Shown here piece after piece: positions 54,581-64,000 of a stretch of DNA of 64,000 nt. The position numbers were made by a program, and so were the translations under genes. This DNA comes from Basilea psittacipulmonis DSM 24701 (GTDB lineage: Bacteria > Pseudomonadota > Gammaproteobacteria > Burkholderiales > Burkholderiaceae_B). The notes under the pieces were generated by a model. That model was not told the origin of the DNA and made no database searches. It saw nothing but the letters and a program-made list of their open reading frames with translations. Location of the stretch: positions 1,798,001-1,862,000 of the forward strand of contig NZ_CP009238.1 of NCBI RefSeq assembly GCF_000743945.1, given 5' to 3'. Position 1 is the first letter of the stretch. The number at the start of each line of letters is the position of its first letter.

Positions 54581-55777
54581 TTACTTTTTTATAGGAACAG
54601 AAAGTATGTTTTTTGCAATGCCTAAATAAATTTGAACACCTAACTCTAGATCTCGTTCATTGGGCAAAAACTCAGGTGTGTGTAATTTATAACGTCCTCC
54701 AGCACCATCATTCACCCCTAAAAACATATAACATCCTGGCACCTGCTCCAAGAAAAATGAAAAATCTTCGCTTGCCATACTTGGATATTCTAAATACTCA
54801 GGCGCTTCTGCACCCAATGTTTCAGCAATAACTCCCTGCACAAAATCAATATGATCTTCATGATTAACTGTCACGGGAAAAGCACTTGAATAATGAATAT
54901 TCGCTTGCAAGCGGAACGTTTCTGCAATACCTTTTGTAATACGTTCTAAAGCATCTTTAGCACGCGCACGAGTTTGTGGATTTAAAGTGCGAATATTACC
55001 TTCAAGCACCGATTTTGCTGCAATCACATTGGACTCATTACCGCTATTTAACTTACCAATCGCCACCACACATGAATCCAGCGGACTAATCTCACGACTG
55101 GTTATGGTCTGTAAAGCAATAATTAAATGAGCCGCACCCACTAAAGCATCACGCCCTTGTTGAGGCATCGCACCATGTCCGCTTTGTCCAATCAGCTGAA
55201 TTGAAAACGCATCAATACTTGCCATCAACGCATTTTTACGTAACCCAATTTTGCCAGAAGGCAAATCAGGCCAAACATGAAACCCGTAGATTGCTTGAAC
55301 GGGAGGATCGTTTAGACAACCCTCTTCTATCATTTTCTTTGCCCCACCCAGCATTTCTTCTGCCGGTTGAAAAATAAACTTAATGCTACCTGATAGCTGA
55401 TCACGATGACGAGTTAAAATACGTGCTGCCGTCAATAGCATGGCTACATGGGTATCATGACCACAGGCATGCATCTGATTAGTGTGTTTAGAAGCAAAAG
55501 AAACCTGTGTTTTTTCCTCAATCGGCAAGGCGTCCATATCGGCACGAAATCCTATGACTGGACCAGGGTTAGCCCCTTCCAACACAGCCACTACGCCCGT
55601 TTCTGCAATCTGCGTTTTTGGAGTCAATCCAAATGAACGCAACTCATCTGCAATCAAACGCGATGTCTTAAATTCTTGATAGCCCAATTCTGGATGCTCA
55701 TGAATCTGTCTGCGAATACGTGATAAATAGGCCTTATCCGCTTCTGTAAACAGCCCCTCCCAAGATAAATCTACCAT
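54581..55777 (-). CDS. M20 family amidohydrolase (N-acyl-amino-acid/hippurate hydrolase type)
   Basis: A 398-residue metallohydrolase. The di-metal ligands are visible: HACGHDTH (103-110), the FQPAEEMLGGAKKM stretch with the catalytic Glu pair, GFHVWPDLP, and a late His. The dimerisation domain has SGHGAMPQQGRDAL. No signal peptide, so cytoplasmic. It probably cleaves an N-acyl or peptide-like conjugate imported by the DUF3100 proteins encoded just downstream. Confidence 0.9.
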   Translation of the reverse strand: MVDLSWEGLFTEADKAYLSRIRRQIHEHPELGYQEFKTSRLIADELRSFGLTPKTQIAETGVVAVLEGANPGPVIGFRADMDALPIEEKTQVSFASKHTNQMHACGHDTHVAMLLTAARILTRHRDQLSGSIKFIFQPAEEMLGGAKKMIEEGCLNDPPVQAIYGFHVWPDLPSGKIGLRKNALMASIDAFSIQLIGQSGHGAMPQQGRDALVGAAHLIIALQTITSREISPLDSCVVAIGKLNSGNESNVIAAKSVLEGNIRTLNPQTRARAKDALERITKGIAETFRLQANIHYSSAFPVTVNHEDHIDFVQGVIAETLGAEAPEYLEYPSMASEDFSFFLEQVPGCYMFLGVNDGAGGRYKLHTPEFLPNERDLELGVQIYLGIAKNILSVPIKK

Positions 55778-56270
55778 TTTATACCCCTTTATAAAGAATT
55801 CATTTCATCGTTCCAATTTAAAATGAGTACTCGTGTTTGTCAAATTTATTTCTCTTTTTTAGCGTGCGGTGCAGTCAATATGTCTCATTTATGCTGATTG
55901 TGATATTGATGTCACCTCATATAATTACTGCAGATGGAAAGGTCACGAAATCATTGATTAATCGAATAATAAGTAATGGTAAATAAGGTTTTTATCTTAC
56001 TGCTCAGCATACCTTAACTATTCATCACGCCATTCTTCTTTAATAATTCATGTAAAGTAAGCAAATTAAAAGGGAATGCTTTCTGATTCTTGGCCGTTTC
56101 TCGTTTTTGTGATGGATGACGCTCCTTACTGCTTTCCATGTTCTAAAAATTCATATAGAAATGATCACAACATCTTTTTATTTTTTCCAATAAAAAACCT
56201 CCAGATAATATCACTCTGGAGGTTTGTCATGACAAACTGAGCGTCTAATCATTCTCACGCATAGTATTAA
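55778..56270. other. Intergenic stretch with a possible 41-codon ORF
   Basis: This stretch of about 490 bases holds the promoter side of the amidohydrolase operon and the terminator of the glt operon. Between them a short minus-strand frame (56014-56139) would encode a 41-residue basic peptide beginning MESSKERHPSQKRETAK. It has no clear ribosome-binding site, so I do not call it a gene. Nothing else is recognisable. Confidence 0.4.
56191..56224 (-). terminator. Intrinsic terminator of the glt operon
   Basis: Perfect 10-bp stem AACCTCCAGA/TCTGGAGGTT with a nine-base loop, 47 bases after the ATP-binding protein gene, followed on the minus strand by a T-run. Confidence 0.85.
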
Positions 56271-57029
56271 TTAGTGGCTTAAGATCTTCGACAAGAAAAG
56301 TTTGGCACGATCAGAACGAGCATCTGGGTTACCAAAAAACGCTTCTGCTGGGCAGTCTTCAACGATCTGGCCTTTGTCCATAAAGATAATACGATCGGCT
56401 ACTTTTCGTGCAAAGCCCATCTCGTGAGTCACCACCATCATGGTCATCCCCTCTTTGGCAAGATCCACCATGACGTCTAATACTTCATTCACCATCTCTG
56501 GGTCCAAAGCTGACGTAGGTTCATCAAATAGCATTGCTGTTGGATTCATGGCTAGCGCGCGTGCAATCGCCACACGTTGTTGTTGTCCACCTGATAACTG
56601 GCCTGGAAACTTATGAGCGTGTTCTTTTAGCCCCACGCGTTCTAACAACTCTAACCCTATTTTTTTGGCTTCCTCTTTACTACGTTTTAATACTTTAACC
56701 TGTGCCAACATTAAATTTTCTGTTACGGTCAAATGCGGGAATAACTCAAAATGCTGAAACACCATACCAATCTGTGAACGTAATTTAGGCAAATCGGTTT
56801 TCTTATCGCCCACAGAAACGCCATGAACAAAGATTTCGCCAGCTTGGAATGGTTCTAGTGCATTGGCTGTTTTAATCAACGTGGATTTACCTGATCCTGA
56901 TGGACCGCAAACCACGACCACCTCGCCTTTTGAAATAGCGGTTGTACAATCTGTTAAGACCTGAAATTTGCCATACCACTTACTTACGTTTTTAAACTCA
57001 ATTACTTTTTCATCTGTGTGAGACATCAT
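56271..57029 (-). CDS. gltL: Glutamate/aspartate ABC transporter ATP-binding protein
   Basis: A 252-residue ATPase of the polar amino-acid family. Walker A is GPSGSGKST, the signature [15 protein letters not shown], Walker [12 protein letters not shown] and the H-loop VVTHEMGFA. It is the last gene of the gltI-gltI-gltJ-gltK-gltL series. Two adjacent ATGs are possible starts (57029 and 57026). Confidence 0.93.
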   Translation of the reverse strand: MMSHTDEKVIEFKNVSKWYGKFQVLTDCTTAISKGEVVVVCGPSGSGKSTLIKTANALEPFQAGEIFVHGVSVGDKKTDLPKLRSQIGMVFQHFELFPHLTVTENLMLAQVKVLKRSKEEAKKIGLELLERVGLKEHAHKFPGQLSGGQQQRVAIARALAMNPTAMLFDEPTSALDPEMVNEVLDVMVDLAKEGMTMMVVTHEMGFARKVADRIIFMDKGQIVEDCPAEAFFGNPDARSDRAKLFLSKILSH

Positions 57030-57036
57030 CTTTACC

Positions 57037-57795
57037 TTAACGAATAATAGCCATGCGTTTGTCTAAATAACGCACGATCATGGAACCAATAAAAGAAACG
57101 ATAAAAAATACAACTGCTGCAAAAATATACAACTCCACTTGATTTCCTGTATTGTCCGCCACAATACGTGACAATCCCAATAAATCACGCAAAGATAAAG
57201 CCGCCACCAGTGAAGTATCTTGGAACAACACAATGACCTGAGTAAATAACACAGGAAGCATATTTCTAAATGCTTGGGGCAATACAATTTGCAACATCAC
57301 TTGGTGATACCTTAGCCCTAAAGCATAACCCGCTGCTGGCTGACCCTTGGGAATCGCATTAATCCCTGCTCGCATAATCTCGCAAAAATAAGCCGCTTCA
57401 AACAGGGTAAAGGTGACGACCGCACAAATAAATCCATCCAATGCAACCGGCGTTATCATGCCAAGATCAATGCCATGCACCCATTTTGACCAATAAAAAT
57501 TAAGGAAGCCAATAACATAAGGCACCAAGAAAAACATCCAAAAAAGCACCATTAGAATGGGAATCGCACGGAAAATATTAACATAACTAGCTGCGGTCCA
57601 TCTCACTAGTTTAATAGAGGATAAACGCATGGCGGCTAAAACTGTTCCCAGTAAAATAGCCAATACCGCCGATATAACCGTAATCTTTAACGTTAATACC
57701 AATCCATTTGCCAAAATATCAGGTGCATACTTTGCAATCACGCCCCAATCAAACGCCAACGATAAAGAAAAACTCTGAATCCAAAAATTGCTCAT
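57037..57795 (-). CDS. gltK: Glutamate/aspartate ABC transporter permease
   Basis: A 252-residue permease with the HisM-type signature: [16 protein letters not shown] at the N-terminus, [15 protein letters not shown], and the EAA loop [22 protein letters not shown]. About five membrane spans. It lies seven bases before the ATPase gene and ten after the other permease. Confidence 0.92.
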   Translation of the reverse strand: MSNFWIQSFSLSLAFDWGVIAKYAPDILANGLVLTLKITVISAVLAILLGTVLAAMRLSSIKLVRWTAASYVNIFRAIPILMVLFWMFFLVPYVIGFLNFYWSKWVHGIDLGMITPVALDGFICAVVTFTLFEAAYFCEIMRAGINAIPKGQPAAGYALGLRYHQVMLQIVLPQAFRNMLPVLFTQVIVLFQDTSLVAALSLRDLLGLSRIVADNTGNQVELYIFAAVVFFIVSFIGSMIVRYLDKRMAIIR

Positions 57796-57805
57796 TCATT
57801 TCTCC

Positions 57806-58570
57806 TTATTTTGAGGTAACAAAACCGGGGATTTGTACCCAACGTTCTACGCGACTCATCACAAACAAAATAAATAGATTAATCACGATATACAAGACTG
57901 TTGCGGCGATATAGGCAGGAAATATTTGAAACGTTGACTCTGCCATAGATGTCGCTGCTCCTGTAATTTCAATCAACCCAATAACTGATGCTACAGACGA
58001 GTTTTTCAGCAAATTCAACATTTCAGAAATGGTAGGAGGCAAAATGATTCTAAACGCCACTGGGAGCAATACATATCGATACATCTGAGTACGTTTGAGT
58101 CCCAACGCCGTTGCTGCCATAGATTGTCCTCTTGGCAAGGAGCGAATGCCTGAAGACAGCTGAATGGCAATCCGAACCGAAGTAAATAAACCTAAACACA
58201 ACACCGCCGATAACATGGCATCATAAGGATAGGTAAAGCTTGTAAAGAATCGACCCAATGGCCCTGGCAAAATATGAGGAATAACATAATACCAAAGGAA
58301 TAATTGGACCAATAAGGGGATGTTACGAAATACTTCTGTGTAAAGAATACAGATTGTTCTTATCCACGTGCTTTTACTAGTCAGACCAATGCCAACCAAT
58401 ACACCAATCACCATGGCGATCAACCATGCGTACAGGGAGACTAATAAGGTCCATTCAACGGCACCTGTAAATAACTCAACGTAAGTAACTCCTGTATCCG
58501 ATGTGCTACAGAATAAGGACAACCATGAAGCGGTATCTGATGATGTGCATACTAGCGACGAAATACTCAT
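57806..58570 (-). CDS. gltJ: Glutamate/aspartate ABC transporter permease
   Basis: A 254-residue permease with GAVEWTLLVSLYAWLIAM, the FRNIPLLVQLFLWYY motif and the EAA loop SGIRSLPRGQSMAATALGL. It precedes gltK and follows the binding-protein gene, as in gltIJKL operons. The N-terminal 28 residues are Ser/Thr-rich and could be longer than the true start, but no better ATG is evident. Confidence 0.92.
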   Translation of the reverse strand: MSISSLVCTSSDTASWLSLFCSTSDTGVTYVELFTGAVEWTLLVSLYAWLIAMVIGVLVGIGLTSKSTWIRTICILYTEVFRNIPLLVQLFLWYYVIPHILPGPLGRFFTSFTYPYDAMLSAVLCLGLFTSVRIAIQLSSGIRSLPRGQSMAATALGLKRTQMYRYVLLPVAFRIILPPTISEMLNLLKNSSVASVIGLIEITGAATSMAESTFQIFPAYIAATVLYIVINLFILFVMSRVERWVQIPGFVTSK

Positions 58571-58652
58571 GTTGTTTCTCTAATTTAAAAGGGTGACATG
58601 CGTATTTCTTATGCCACCCTGTATCTAATCTAACGTTTAGATAATAATAAGA

Positions 58653-59546
58653 TTATTGGTAGTCTTTAGGATCCCCTGAACTGGTTGGATTTACCAATAC
58701 TTTCTTCAACTCCTCAGACATAGGTAAGTTCAAATTAATATTCTTAGGAGGGATGGGGTTCATAAACCATTTATTATAAAGCTTTTCGACCGTTCCGTCT
58801 TTCATCATCGCAATCACCGCATCATCGATCAATGCTTTCAATTCTACGTCATCTTTTGGATAAATCAGACCATATGGTTCTACTGTATTTGCCTTATCAT
58901 TTATTACGTAACGGGCAGGATCTTTAGAGTTAGCCACTAACCCAGCCAACAATACATCATCCATGAAAAAGGCTTTGGCACGACCTGTTTCCACGTTCAA
59001 AAAGCCCGCCGCATGGTCTTTTGCAGGAATCACGCGCATCTCTAATTTCTGATCCACATTTACCTGATTCAACCATTTTAAACTGCTCGTACCTGCACTG
59101 GATGTCACTGTTTGGCCTTTTAGATCTTCCAAACTATGAATATGATCATCTTTTACGGATACAAAACGTGAAGCCGCTACATAAGTAGTTGGTGCAAATG
59201 CAACCTGTTTCTGACGTTCTGGGTTATTTGTTGCCGAGCCACAAACCAAATCAACAGAACCATTTTGTACTAATGGAATACGCGTTGCAGAAGTCACAGG
59301 CACCAAGTTTACTTGGATTTTCTTGCCTAAATTTTCTTCTAAAGACTTCACAATACCGTAACAAATATCCATCGCATAGCCGATGGGCTGATGATTATCA
59401 TCTAAGTAAGAAAATGGGATAGAAGCATCTCTATGTCCCATGTTTAGCACGCCTGTATTTTTAATCTTATCTAAACGAACACCGGCCTGTGCTCCCACGG
59501 CAACACCTGCAACCACAGCCATCAACGCTAAACGAGATAATTTCAT
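58653..59546 (-). CDS. gltI: Glutamate/aspartate-binding periplasmic protein (copy 1)
   Basis: A 297-residue solute-binding protein. ATG 59546 is chosen because GAGGAG lies eight bases upstream and it starts the signal peptide MKLSRLALMAVVAGVAVGAQ. The mature part has the SBP family 3 features VRLDKIKNTGVLNMGHRDAS, VPVTSATRIPLVQNGSVDLVCG and AKAFFMDDVLLAGL. It is closely similar to the next gene upstream. Confidence 0.92.
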   Translation of the reverse strand: MKLSRLALMAVVAGVAVGAQAGVRLDKIKNTGVLNMGHRDASIPFSYLDDNHQPIGYAMDICYGIVKSLEENLGKKIQVNLVPVTSATRIPLVQNGSVDLVCGSATNNPERQKQVAFAPTTYVAASRFVSVKDDHIHSLEDLKGQTVTSSAGTSSLKWLNQVNVDQKLEMRVIPAKDHAAGFLNVETGRAKAFFMDDVLLAGLVANSKDPARYVINDKANTVEPYGLIYPKDDVELKALIDDAVIAMMKDGTVEKLYNKWFMNPIPPKNINLNLPMSEELKKVLVNPTSSGDPKDYQ

Positions 59547-59677
59547 AATCTGACTCCTCAAAAATTTGGCATTCGCCACCTATCTCAATTCATTTATTCT
59601 ATCACTGTTGTAAAGATTTCATACTAGGGTTTTACCCTATATTCAAGGCAATTACCCCATCCTATTTTGCCCAAAAC

Positions 59678-60574
59678 TTACTGATAATCATCAGGATTGC
59701 CCGAGTTAGTCGGATGTTTCACCGCTTTTTTCAAAGCATCAGACATTGGCATATTTAACTGAATATTCTTAGGTGGAATCGGACTCATAAACCATTTCTG
59801 ATACAGAGTCTCCAATCTACCGTCTTTCATCATGTCTTTAACCGCTTGATCAATCGCTTCTGATAAGGCTTCATCACCTTTTGGATAAATTAAACCGTAA
59901 GGCTCCACTGTATAGGCTTTCGAGCTAATACGATAACGACTCGGATCTTTAGCATTTGCCACCAACCCCGCCAATAACACATCATCCATAAAAAACGCTT
60001 TCGCACGCCCTGTTTCTACATTTAAAAAGCCGCCTGAATGATCTTTGGCAGGAATAATACGATAATTCAGTTTTTTATCTTGGCTGATTTTATGCAACCA
60101 CTTAATATTACTGGTTCCTGCGGTCGATGTCACCGTCTGATTTTTCATGTCTTCTAAATCTTCAATACGGTCGTCAGCCACCGAAACAAATCGTAAGGCG
60201 GTCACAAAAGTCGTCGGTGCAAAAGAAACCAATGCTTGTCTTTCTAAGTTATTCGTCGCGGAACCACACACCAAATCTACCGTGCCATTTTGTACTAAGG
60301 GAATTCGTGTTGCAGAGGTCACTGGCACTAAATTCACTTTCAGCTTAGTGTTTAGTTTCGCTTCGATCGCTTTAACAATTTCTTTACAAATATCAATGGA
60401 ATAACCGATAGGCTGATGATTGTCATCTAGGTAAGAAAAGGGTAAAGACGCGTCCCTCGTTCCTAGATTTATCGTTTTCGTGTTTTTAATATTCTCCCAT
60501 CTCACGCCTGCATTCGCTGTAAAGCCCACCACGCCTGCCAATACACCCGATACTAAAATTTTTATATAGTTCAT
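59678..60574 (-). CDS. gltI: Glutamate/aspartate-binding periplasmic protein (copy 2)
   Basis: A 298-residue paralogue of the previous protein. ATG 60574 gives MNYIKILVSGVLAGVVGFTA; AAAGGAGTG lies just before it. Long blocks are identical in both copies, such as VPVTSATRIPLVQNG and ETGRAKAFFMDDVLLAGLVA. It is the first gene of the importer operon. The two copies may widen affinity range or substrate choice for one shared permease. Confidence 0.92.
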   Translation of the reverse strand: MNYIKILVSGVLAGVVGFTANAGVRWENIKNTKTINLGTRDASLPFSYLDDNHQPIGYSIDICKEIVKAIEAKLNTKLKVNLVPVTSATRIPLVQNGTVDLVCGSATNNLERQALVSFAPTTFVTALRFVSVADDRIEDLEDMKNQTVTSTAGTSNIKWLHKISQDKKLNYRIIPAKDHSGGFLNVETGRAKAFFMDDVLLAGLVANAKDPSRYRISSKAYTVEPYGLIYPKGDEALSEAIDQAVKDMMKDGRLETLYQKWFMSPIPPKNIQLNMPMSDALKKAVKHPTNSGNPDDYQ

Positions 60575-60667
60575 CTCATTCACTCCTTTGTTCACTTTCT
60601 TAATATTAAAACAAAGTGTTCATGATAAAAATACTGGTTTATACCAATTATCGAGCGGAAATAAAAA

Positions 60668-60710
60668 AGACCTAGATATCAATTCCTTTTTGGAAAGATA
60701 TTCTAGGTCT
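60668..60710 (-). terminator. Intrinsic terminator of the alpha ribosomal operon
   Basis: A long stem (AGACCTAGATATC with GATATTCTAGGTCT, one bulge) lies 19 bases past the rplQ stop and is followed on the minus strand by six T. It ends the infA-rpmJ-rpsM-rpsK-rpsD-rpoA-rplQ transcript. Confidence 0.8.
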
Positions 60711-60728
60711 ATCAGAAAGCAAACTAAA

Positions 60729-61106
60729 TTATTCTTCGCTTGCCTCAGCTGCACGGTCAACTAACTCCATGTAAGCCATAGGAGCGTTGTCACCTTGACG
60801 GAAACCCATTTTAAGGATACGAGTATATCCACCCTTACGCTCTTTAAAGCGAGGGCCAAGTTCGTTGAATAATTTTGCAACGGCTTCGTGACTGCGAAGA
60901 CGTGCGAACGCTAAACGACGATTAGCTACTGTAGGCTCTTTTGCCAAAGTAATTAATGGTTCTACAACGCGACGTAATTCTTTCGCTTTAGGAAGTGTTG
61001 TTTTGATTGCTTCATGCTGAATTAAAGAAACAGACATGTTGCGGAACATAGCCAAACGATGGCTAGAGGTACGATTTAATTTACGTAAACCATGACGATG
61101 ACGCAT
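60729..61106 (-). CDS. rplQ: 50S ribosomal protein L17
   Basis: A 125-residue protein starting [17 protein letters not shown], the L17 signature, with [19 protein letters not shown] following. It is the last gene of the alpha operon, after rpoA. Confidence 0.97.
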   Translation of the reverse strand: MRHRHGLRKLNRTSSHRLAMFRNMSVSLIQHEAIKTTLPKAKELRRVVEPLITLAKEPTVANRRLAFARLRSHEAVAKLFNELGPRFKERKGGYTRILKMGFRQGDNAPMAYMELVDRAAEASEE

Positions 61107-61240
61107 GATATTTCCTTTTTTTAAATGAGAGATAATCTCTCGGTTCTTCTATCTCACCTCATGCTTTTACACAAGGTGAGCGGACTCAAAAAATAAAACG
61201 TGAAATCTGTTAACGTTCAAACAGACTCCGTCTTACACCA

Positions 61241-62221
61241 TTAACGATCTAAATCAACAGGTGGCCAGTTTTCTAACTTCACACCTAATGTTAGACCACG
61301 AGCAGCTAAAACATCTTTAATCTCAGTCAATGACTTACGACCAAGGTTAGGTGTTTTCAGCAATTCGTTTTCAGTACGTTGGATCAAATCACCAATGTAG
61401 TAGATATTTTCTGCTTTCAAGCAGTTAGCAGAACGTACTGTCAATTCTAAATCATCTACTGGACGTAGAAGTACTGGATCGATCTGTGGTGTGCCACGAC
61501 GTGGTGTTTCACCGATTTCTGTTGCACCTTCTAGTGCCGCAAAGACAGAGATCTGATCCATCAAAATACGAGCAGATTGACGAACAGCTTCTTCTGGAGA
61601 AATAACGCCATTCGTTTCAATATCCATAATAAGTTTGTCCAAGTCTGTGCGTTGTTCAACACGAGCGTTTTCAACGTAATAACTCACACGACGTACAGGA
61701 CTAAATGAAGCGTCTAACACGATGCGTCCGATGCTATGAGAACGATCATCTTGTAATGCACGAACGTTACCAGGAACATAACCACGTCCTTGTTCAACCA
61801 CAATCGTCATCTCAAGCTTACCGCCTTCAACCAAGTTAGCGATAACATGATCGGGATTTAACACTTCCACATCATGAGGTAAATTAATGTCACTAACTTT
61901 TACGGGACCAGGTGTCGATTTAGAAATCGTCACTTCCACACGTTCACGACCGTGAAGTTTAAATACAGCACCCTTTAGATTTAACAAAATATCAACGACA
62001 TCTTCGCTAACACCAGGAATCGTAGAGTACTCATGTACTACGCCTTCGATTTTTACTTCTGTCGGTGCATAACCTGTCATAGAAGAAAGCAAAATACGGC
62101 GTAATGCGTTACCTAACGTATGACCGAAGCCACGTTCAAAAGGCTCCATCACGACACGAGCATGGTGTTTACCTTTTGGTTCTACCTCGATAGCACGAGG
62201 TTTTAGAAAGTTTTGTGACAT
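61241..62221 (-). CDS. rpoA: RNA polymerase subunit alpha
   Basis: A 326-residue alpha subunit. The N-terminal assembly domain has [20 protein letters not shown]; the C-terminal domain, which contacts UP elements and activators, has [19 protein letters not shown]. Length and position between rpsD and rplQ are standard. Confidence 0.98.
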   Translation of the reverse strand: MSQNFLKPRAIEVEPKGKHHARVVMEPFERGFGHTLGNALRRILLSSMTGYAPTEVKIEGVVHEYSTIPGVSEDVVDILLNLKGAVFKLHGRERVEVTISKSTPGPVKVSDINLPHDVEVLNPDHVIANLVEGGKLEMTIVVEQGRGYVPGNVRALQDDRSHSIGRIVLDASFSPVRRVSYYVENARVEQRTDLDKLIMDIETNGVISPEEAVRQSARILMDQISVFAALEGATEIGETPRRGTPQIDPVLLRPVDDLELTVRSANCLKAENIYYIGDLIQRTENELLKTPNLGRKSLTEIKDVLAARGLTLGVKLENWPPVDLDR

Positions 62222-62335
62222 AATTAATATTCCTTTTCAATACCCTCGGCTCGTTACACCGATAAGGCTGATGGATAACAACGAAAGCCTAGTATTTTAA
62301 CAAAAATACTAGGCCATGAGATAAAAACGCTATGA

Positions 62336-62959
62336 TTAACGAGAATACAATTCCACAATCATAGATTCGTTAATACCGTGAGCAACATCAGAACGATCAG
62401 GAACTTGTTTAAACGTACCTGTGAACTTAGCTGGATCCACTTCAACCCACTGAGGGATGCCGTTAGCAACCGCTAAATCCAATGAGTCTTTAATGCGAAC
62501 CTGTTTCTGAGATTTCTCACGAATAGATACCACATCACCTGCTTTAACCAAAAGAGATGGGATATCTGCTTTTTGGCCATTCAAACGAATAGCTCCGTGG
62601 CTAACCAACTGACGTGCTTCTGCACGAGTTGAACCAAAGCCCATACGATAAACAACGTTATCTAAACGAGACTCTAGCAACTGGATCAACGTTTCACCAG
62701 TGTTACCACGACGACGTTCAGCTTCTGCAAAGTATTTACGGAACTGTTTCTCTAACACACCGTACATACGTTTCAGTTTCTGTTTTTCGCGTAATTGCAA
62801 ACCATAATCAGATGTGCGCGCACCAGAAGTACGTCCATGCTGACCAGGTTTTGATTCCATTTTGCATTTTGAATCTAAAGAACGACGACCGCTCTTCAAT
62901 CCTAAATCAATACCTTCGCGGCGTGAAAGCTTACACTTAGGGCCGGTATATCTTGCCAT
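62336..62959 (-). CDS. rpsD: 30S ribosomal protein S4
   Basis: A 207-residue S4 protein: N-terminal [18 protein letters not shown], the S4 RNA-binding domain ([20 protein letters not shown]) and C-terminal [10 protein letters not shown]. It can repress the alpha operon in other bacteria by binding its mRNA. Only one of the N-terminal zinc-type cysteines (CKLSRREG) plus CKM are seen. Confidence 0.98.
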   Translation of the reverse strand: MARYTGPKCKLSRREGIDLGLKSGRRSLDSKCKMESKPGQHGRTSGARTSDYGLQLREKQKLKRMYGVLEKQFRKYFAEAERRRGNTGETLIQLLESRLDNVVYRMGFGSTRAEARQLVSHGAIRLNGQKADIPSLLVKAGDVVSIREKSQKQVRIKDSLDLAVANGIPQWVEVDPAKFTGTFKQVPDRSDVAHGINESMIVELYSR

Positions 62960-62986
62960 GATCTTATTTCCTTAAATGATTAACCG

Positions 62987-63382
62987 TTAAATACGACGAC
63001 GTTTTGGAGGACGGCAACCATTGTGCGGAACTGGCGTGATATCAGAGATACCGGTAATTTTAATACCCAACGCATTAAGAGCACGAATAGAAGACTCACG
63101 ACCAGGTCCTGGACCTTTTACGCGTACTTCTAGGTTTTTAATACCATACTCTAATGCTACACGTCCCGCTGACTCGGCTGCAATCTGTGCTGCAAAAGGC
63201 GTCGATTTGCGTGAGCCTTTGAAGCCCGCACCACCCGACGTCGCCCATGACAAGGCATTGCCTTGACGGTCAGTAATTGTGATAATAGTGTTATTGAAAG
63301 ATGCGTGAACGTGAGCGATACCGTCAGTCACTACCTTTCTTACTTTTTTACGTGCGCGTGAAGCGCCTGAAGCTTTCGCCAT
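62987..63382 (-). CDS. rpsK: 30S ribosomal protein S11
   Basis: A 131-residue S11 protein with [39 protein letters not shown] and the C-terminal [11 protein letters not shown]. Located between rpsM and rpsD. Confidence 0.98.
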   Translation of the reverse strand: MAKASGASRARKKVRKVVTDGIAHVHASFNNTIITITDRQGNALSWATSGGAGFKGSRKSTPFAAQIAAESAGRVALEYGIKNLEVRVKGPGPGRESSIRALNALGIKITGISDITPVPHNGCRPPKRRRI

Positions 63383-63397
63383 ATTAGCTATCCTCGA

Positions 63398-63763
63398 TTA
63401 TTTCTTGAGTGAAGCAGCTGCACGGCGCGGTCCTTTACGTGTACGAGCGTTAGTGCGCGTACGTTGACCGCGGACGGGCAAACCACGTCTGTGGCGCATG
63501 CCACGATATGTACCTAAGTCGATCAAACGTTTAATCGATAATTGTACTTCGCGTCGCAAATCACCCTCTACTGTAAATTCGCCAACTTGTTCGCGAATTT
63601 TTTCAAGTTCTGAATCTGTTAAATCTTTAATTTTCTTGTCAAAAGGTACGCCAGCGACTGTGCAAATTTTGCGAGCGCGTGAACGACCAATTCCAAAAAT
63701 CGCTGTTAAACCGATTTCAGCGTGTTTTTGCGGCGGAATGTTAATGCCTGCGATACGGGCCAT
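63398..63763 (-). CDS. rpsM: 30S ribosomal protein S13
   Basis: A 121-residue S13 protein starting [14 protein letters not shown], with [20 protein letters not shown] and basic C-terminus [13 protein letters not shown]. It follows rpmJ. Confidence 0.98.
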   Translation of the reverse strand: MARIAGINIPPQKHAEIGLTAIFGIGRSRARKICTVAGVPFDKKIKDLTDSELEKIREQVGEFTVEGDLRREVQLSIKRLIDLGTYRGMRHRRGLPVRGQRTRTNARTRKGPRRAAASLKK

Positions 63764-63794
63764 GACTTTTCCTCGTTATTCAATCTCAGGGGAA

Positions 63795-63908
63795 TTAACC
63801 CTGACGTTGCTTATGTCTTGGATCTGTACAAATTACTCGTACAACTCCGTGACGTTTAATGATCTTGCAGTTACGGCAGATCTTTTTCACTGATGCCATT
63901 ACCTTCAT
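63795..63908 (-). CDS. rpmJ: 50S ribosomal protein L36
   Basis: A 37-residue protein read directly from the sequence: [19 protein letters not shown], then [15 protein letters not shown]. The zinc ligands Cys-X2-Cys, Cys and His are present. GGAG lies ahead of the ATG. Placed between infA and rpsM as usual. Confidence 0.95.
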   Translation of the reverse strand: MKVMASVKKICRNCKIIKRHGVVRVICTDPRHKQRQG

Positions 63909-63932
63909 TGGTAAACTCCTAATTGGTTCGCT

Positions 63933-64000
63933 CTATTTAGAACGAAATACGATTCTTCCACGTGACAAATCGTAAGGCGTAAGCTCTACGGTAACTTTAT
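63933..64000 (-). CDS. infA: Translation initiation factor IF-1, C-terminal end (5' end outside window)
   Basis: The last 68 bases of the window encode KVTVELTPYDLSRGRIVFRS plus Lys and stop on the minus strand, the standard IF-1 C-terminus. The rest lies beyond the window. It heads the visible alpha-operon segment. Confidence 0.93.
   Translation of the reverse strand, partial: KVTVELTPYDLSRGRIVFRSK

Noticed and set aside
56014-56139. 41-codon minus-strand ORF
   Set aside because: No ribosome-binding site and no recognisable relatives; noted only in the intergenic entry.
62614-62940. 108-codon frame opposite rpsD
   Set aside because: Shadow of a highly conserved ribosomal protein gene.

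Overview
The window looks like a chromosomal segment of a moderately AT-rich betaproteobacterium close to Alcaligenaceae. The evidence is the gene order fabD-fabG-acpP-fabF-(small membrane gene)-rpoE-mucA-mucB-mucD-lepA-lepB-rnc-era-recO, a DUF3460 gene directly before scpA, and a rne/rluC divergent pair, all typical of Bordetella-like genomes. Low GC, polymorphic-toxin genes and amino-acid importers suggest a host-associated species; this is inference. No rRNA, tRNA, insertion sequence, prophage or CRISPR array was seen.

Layout. 1-1065: 5' part of an AapQ-type amino-acid permease (minus strand). 1257-20397: housekeeping genes, namely DUF3460/scpA and mutY; a long minus-strand run from DUF177-rpmF-plsX-fabHDG-acpP-fabF through the sigma-E regulon (rpoE, mucA, mucB, mucD) to lepA-lepB-rnc-era-recO; and plus-strand maf and an RsmI-like methylase. 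20398-25135: a candidate small RNA with its own promoter and terminator, RNase E with a long leader, and divergent rluC. 25215-41038: an apparently complete aryl polyene (APE) pigment cluster of 17 tightly packed plus-strand genes. 41181-53264: a minus-strand two-partner secretion/contact-toxin locus: TpsB transporter, 2313-residue FhaB/CdiA-like exoprotein, small cysteine-containing lipoproteins, an orphan toxin-tail module and an Imm49-like immunity candidate. 53334-55777: DUF3100 membrane pair with an M20 amidohydrolase. 56271-60574: a gltIJKL-type glutamate/aspartate importer with two tandem binding proteins. 60729-64000: rplQ, rpoA, rpsD, rpsK, rpsM, rpmJ and the end of infA.

How the parts work together. 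The primary fatty-acid genes (12679-18113) supply membrane lipids. The APE cluster carries its own parallel type II machinery: two carrier proteins, a ketosynthase/chain-length-factor pair, a second ketosynthase, a ketoreductase, two dehydratases, a ligase, a thioesterase and a phosphopantetheinyl transferase. It also has acyltransferases, a glycosyltransferase, a LolA-like carrier and an MMPL exporter that would place the pigment lipid in the outer membrane. The adjacent toxin locus also acts at the cell surface.

The most unusual points are: (i) an eight-A tract at the start of the TpsB gene that puts a perfect signal-peptide start one base out of frame, suggesting an ON/OFF switch or a sequence error; (ii) a family of small cysteine-containing lipoproteins interleaved with an orphan toxin tail; (iii) the ligase-dehydratase fusion, an additional lipoprotein and a phosphopantetheinyl transferase with an internal repeat in the APE cluster; (iv) the unassigned small RNA beside rne.
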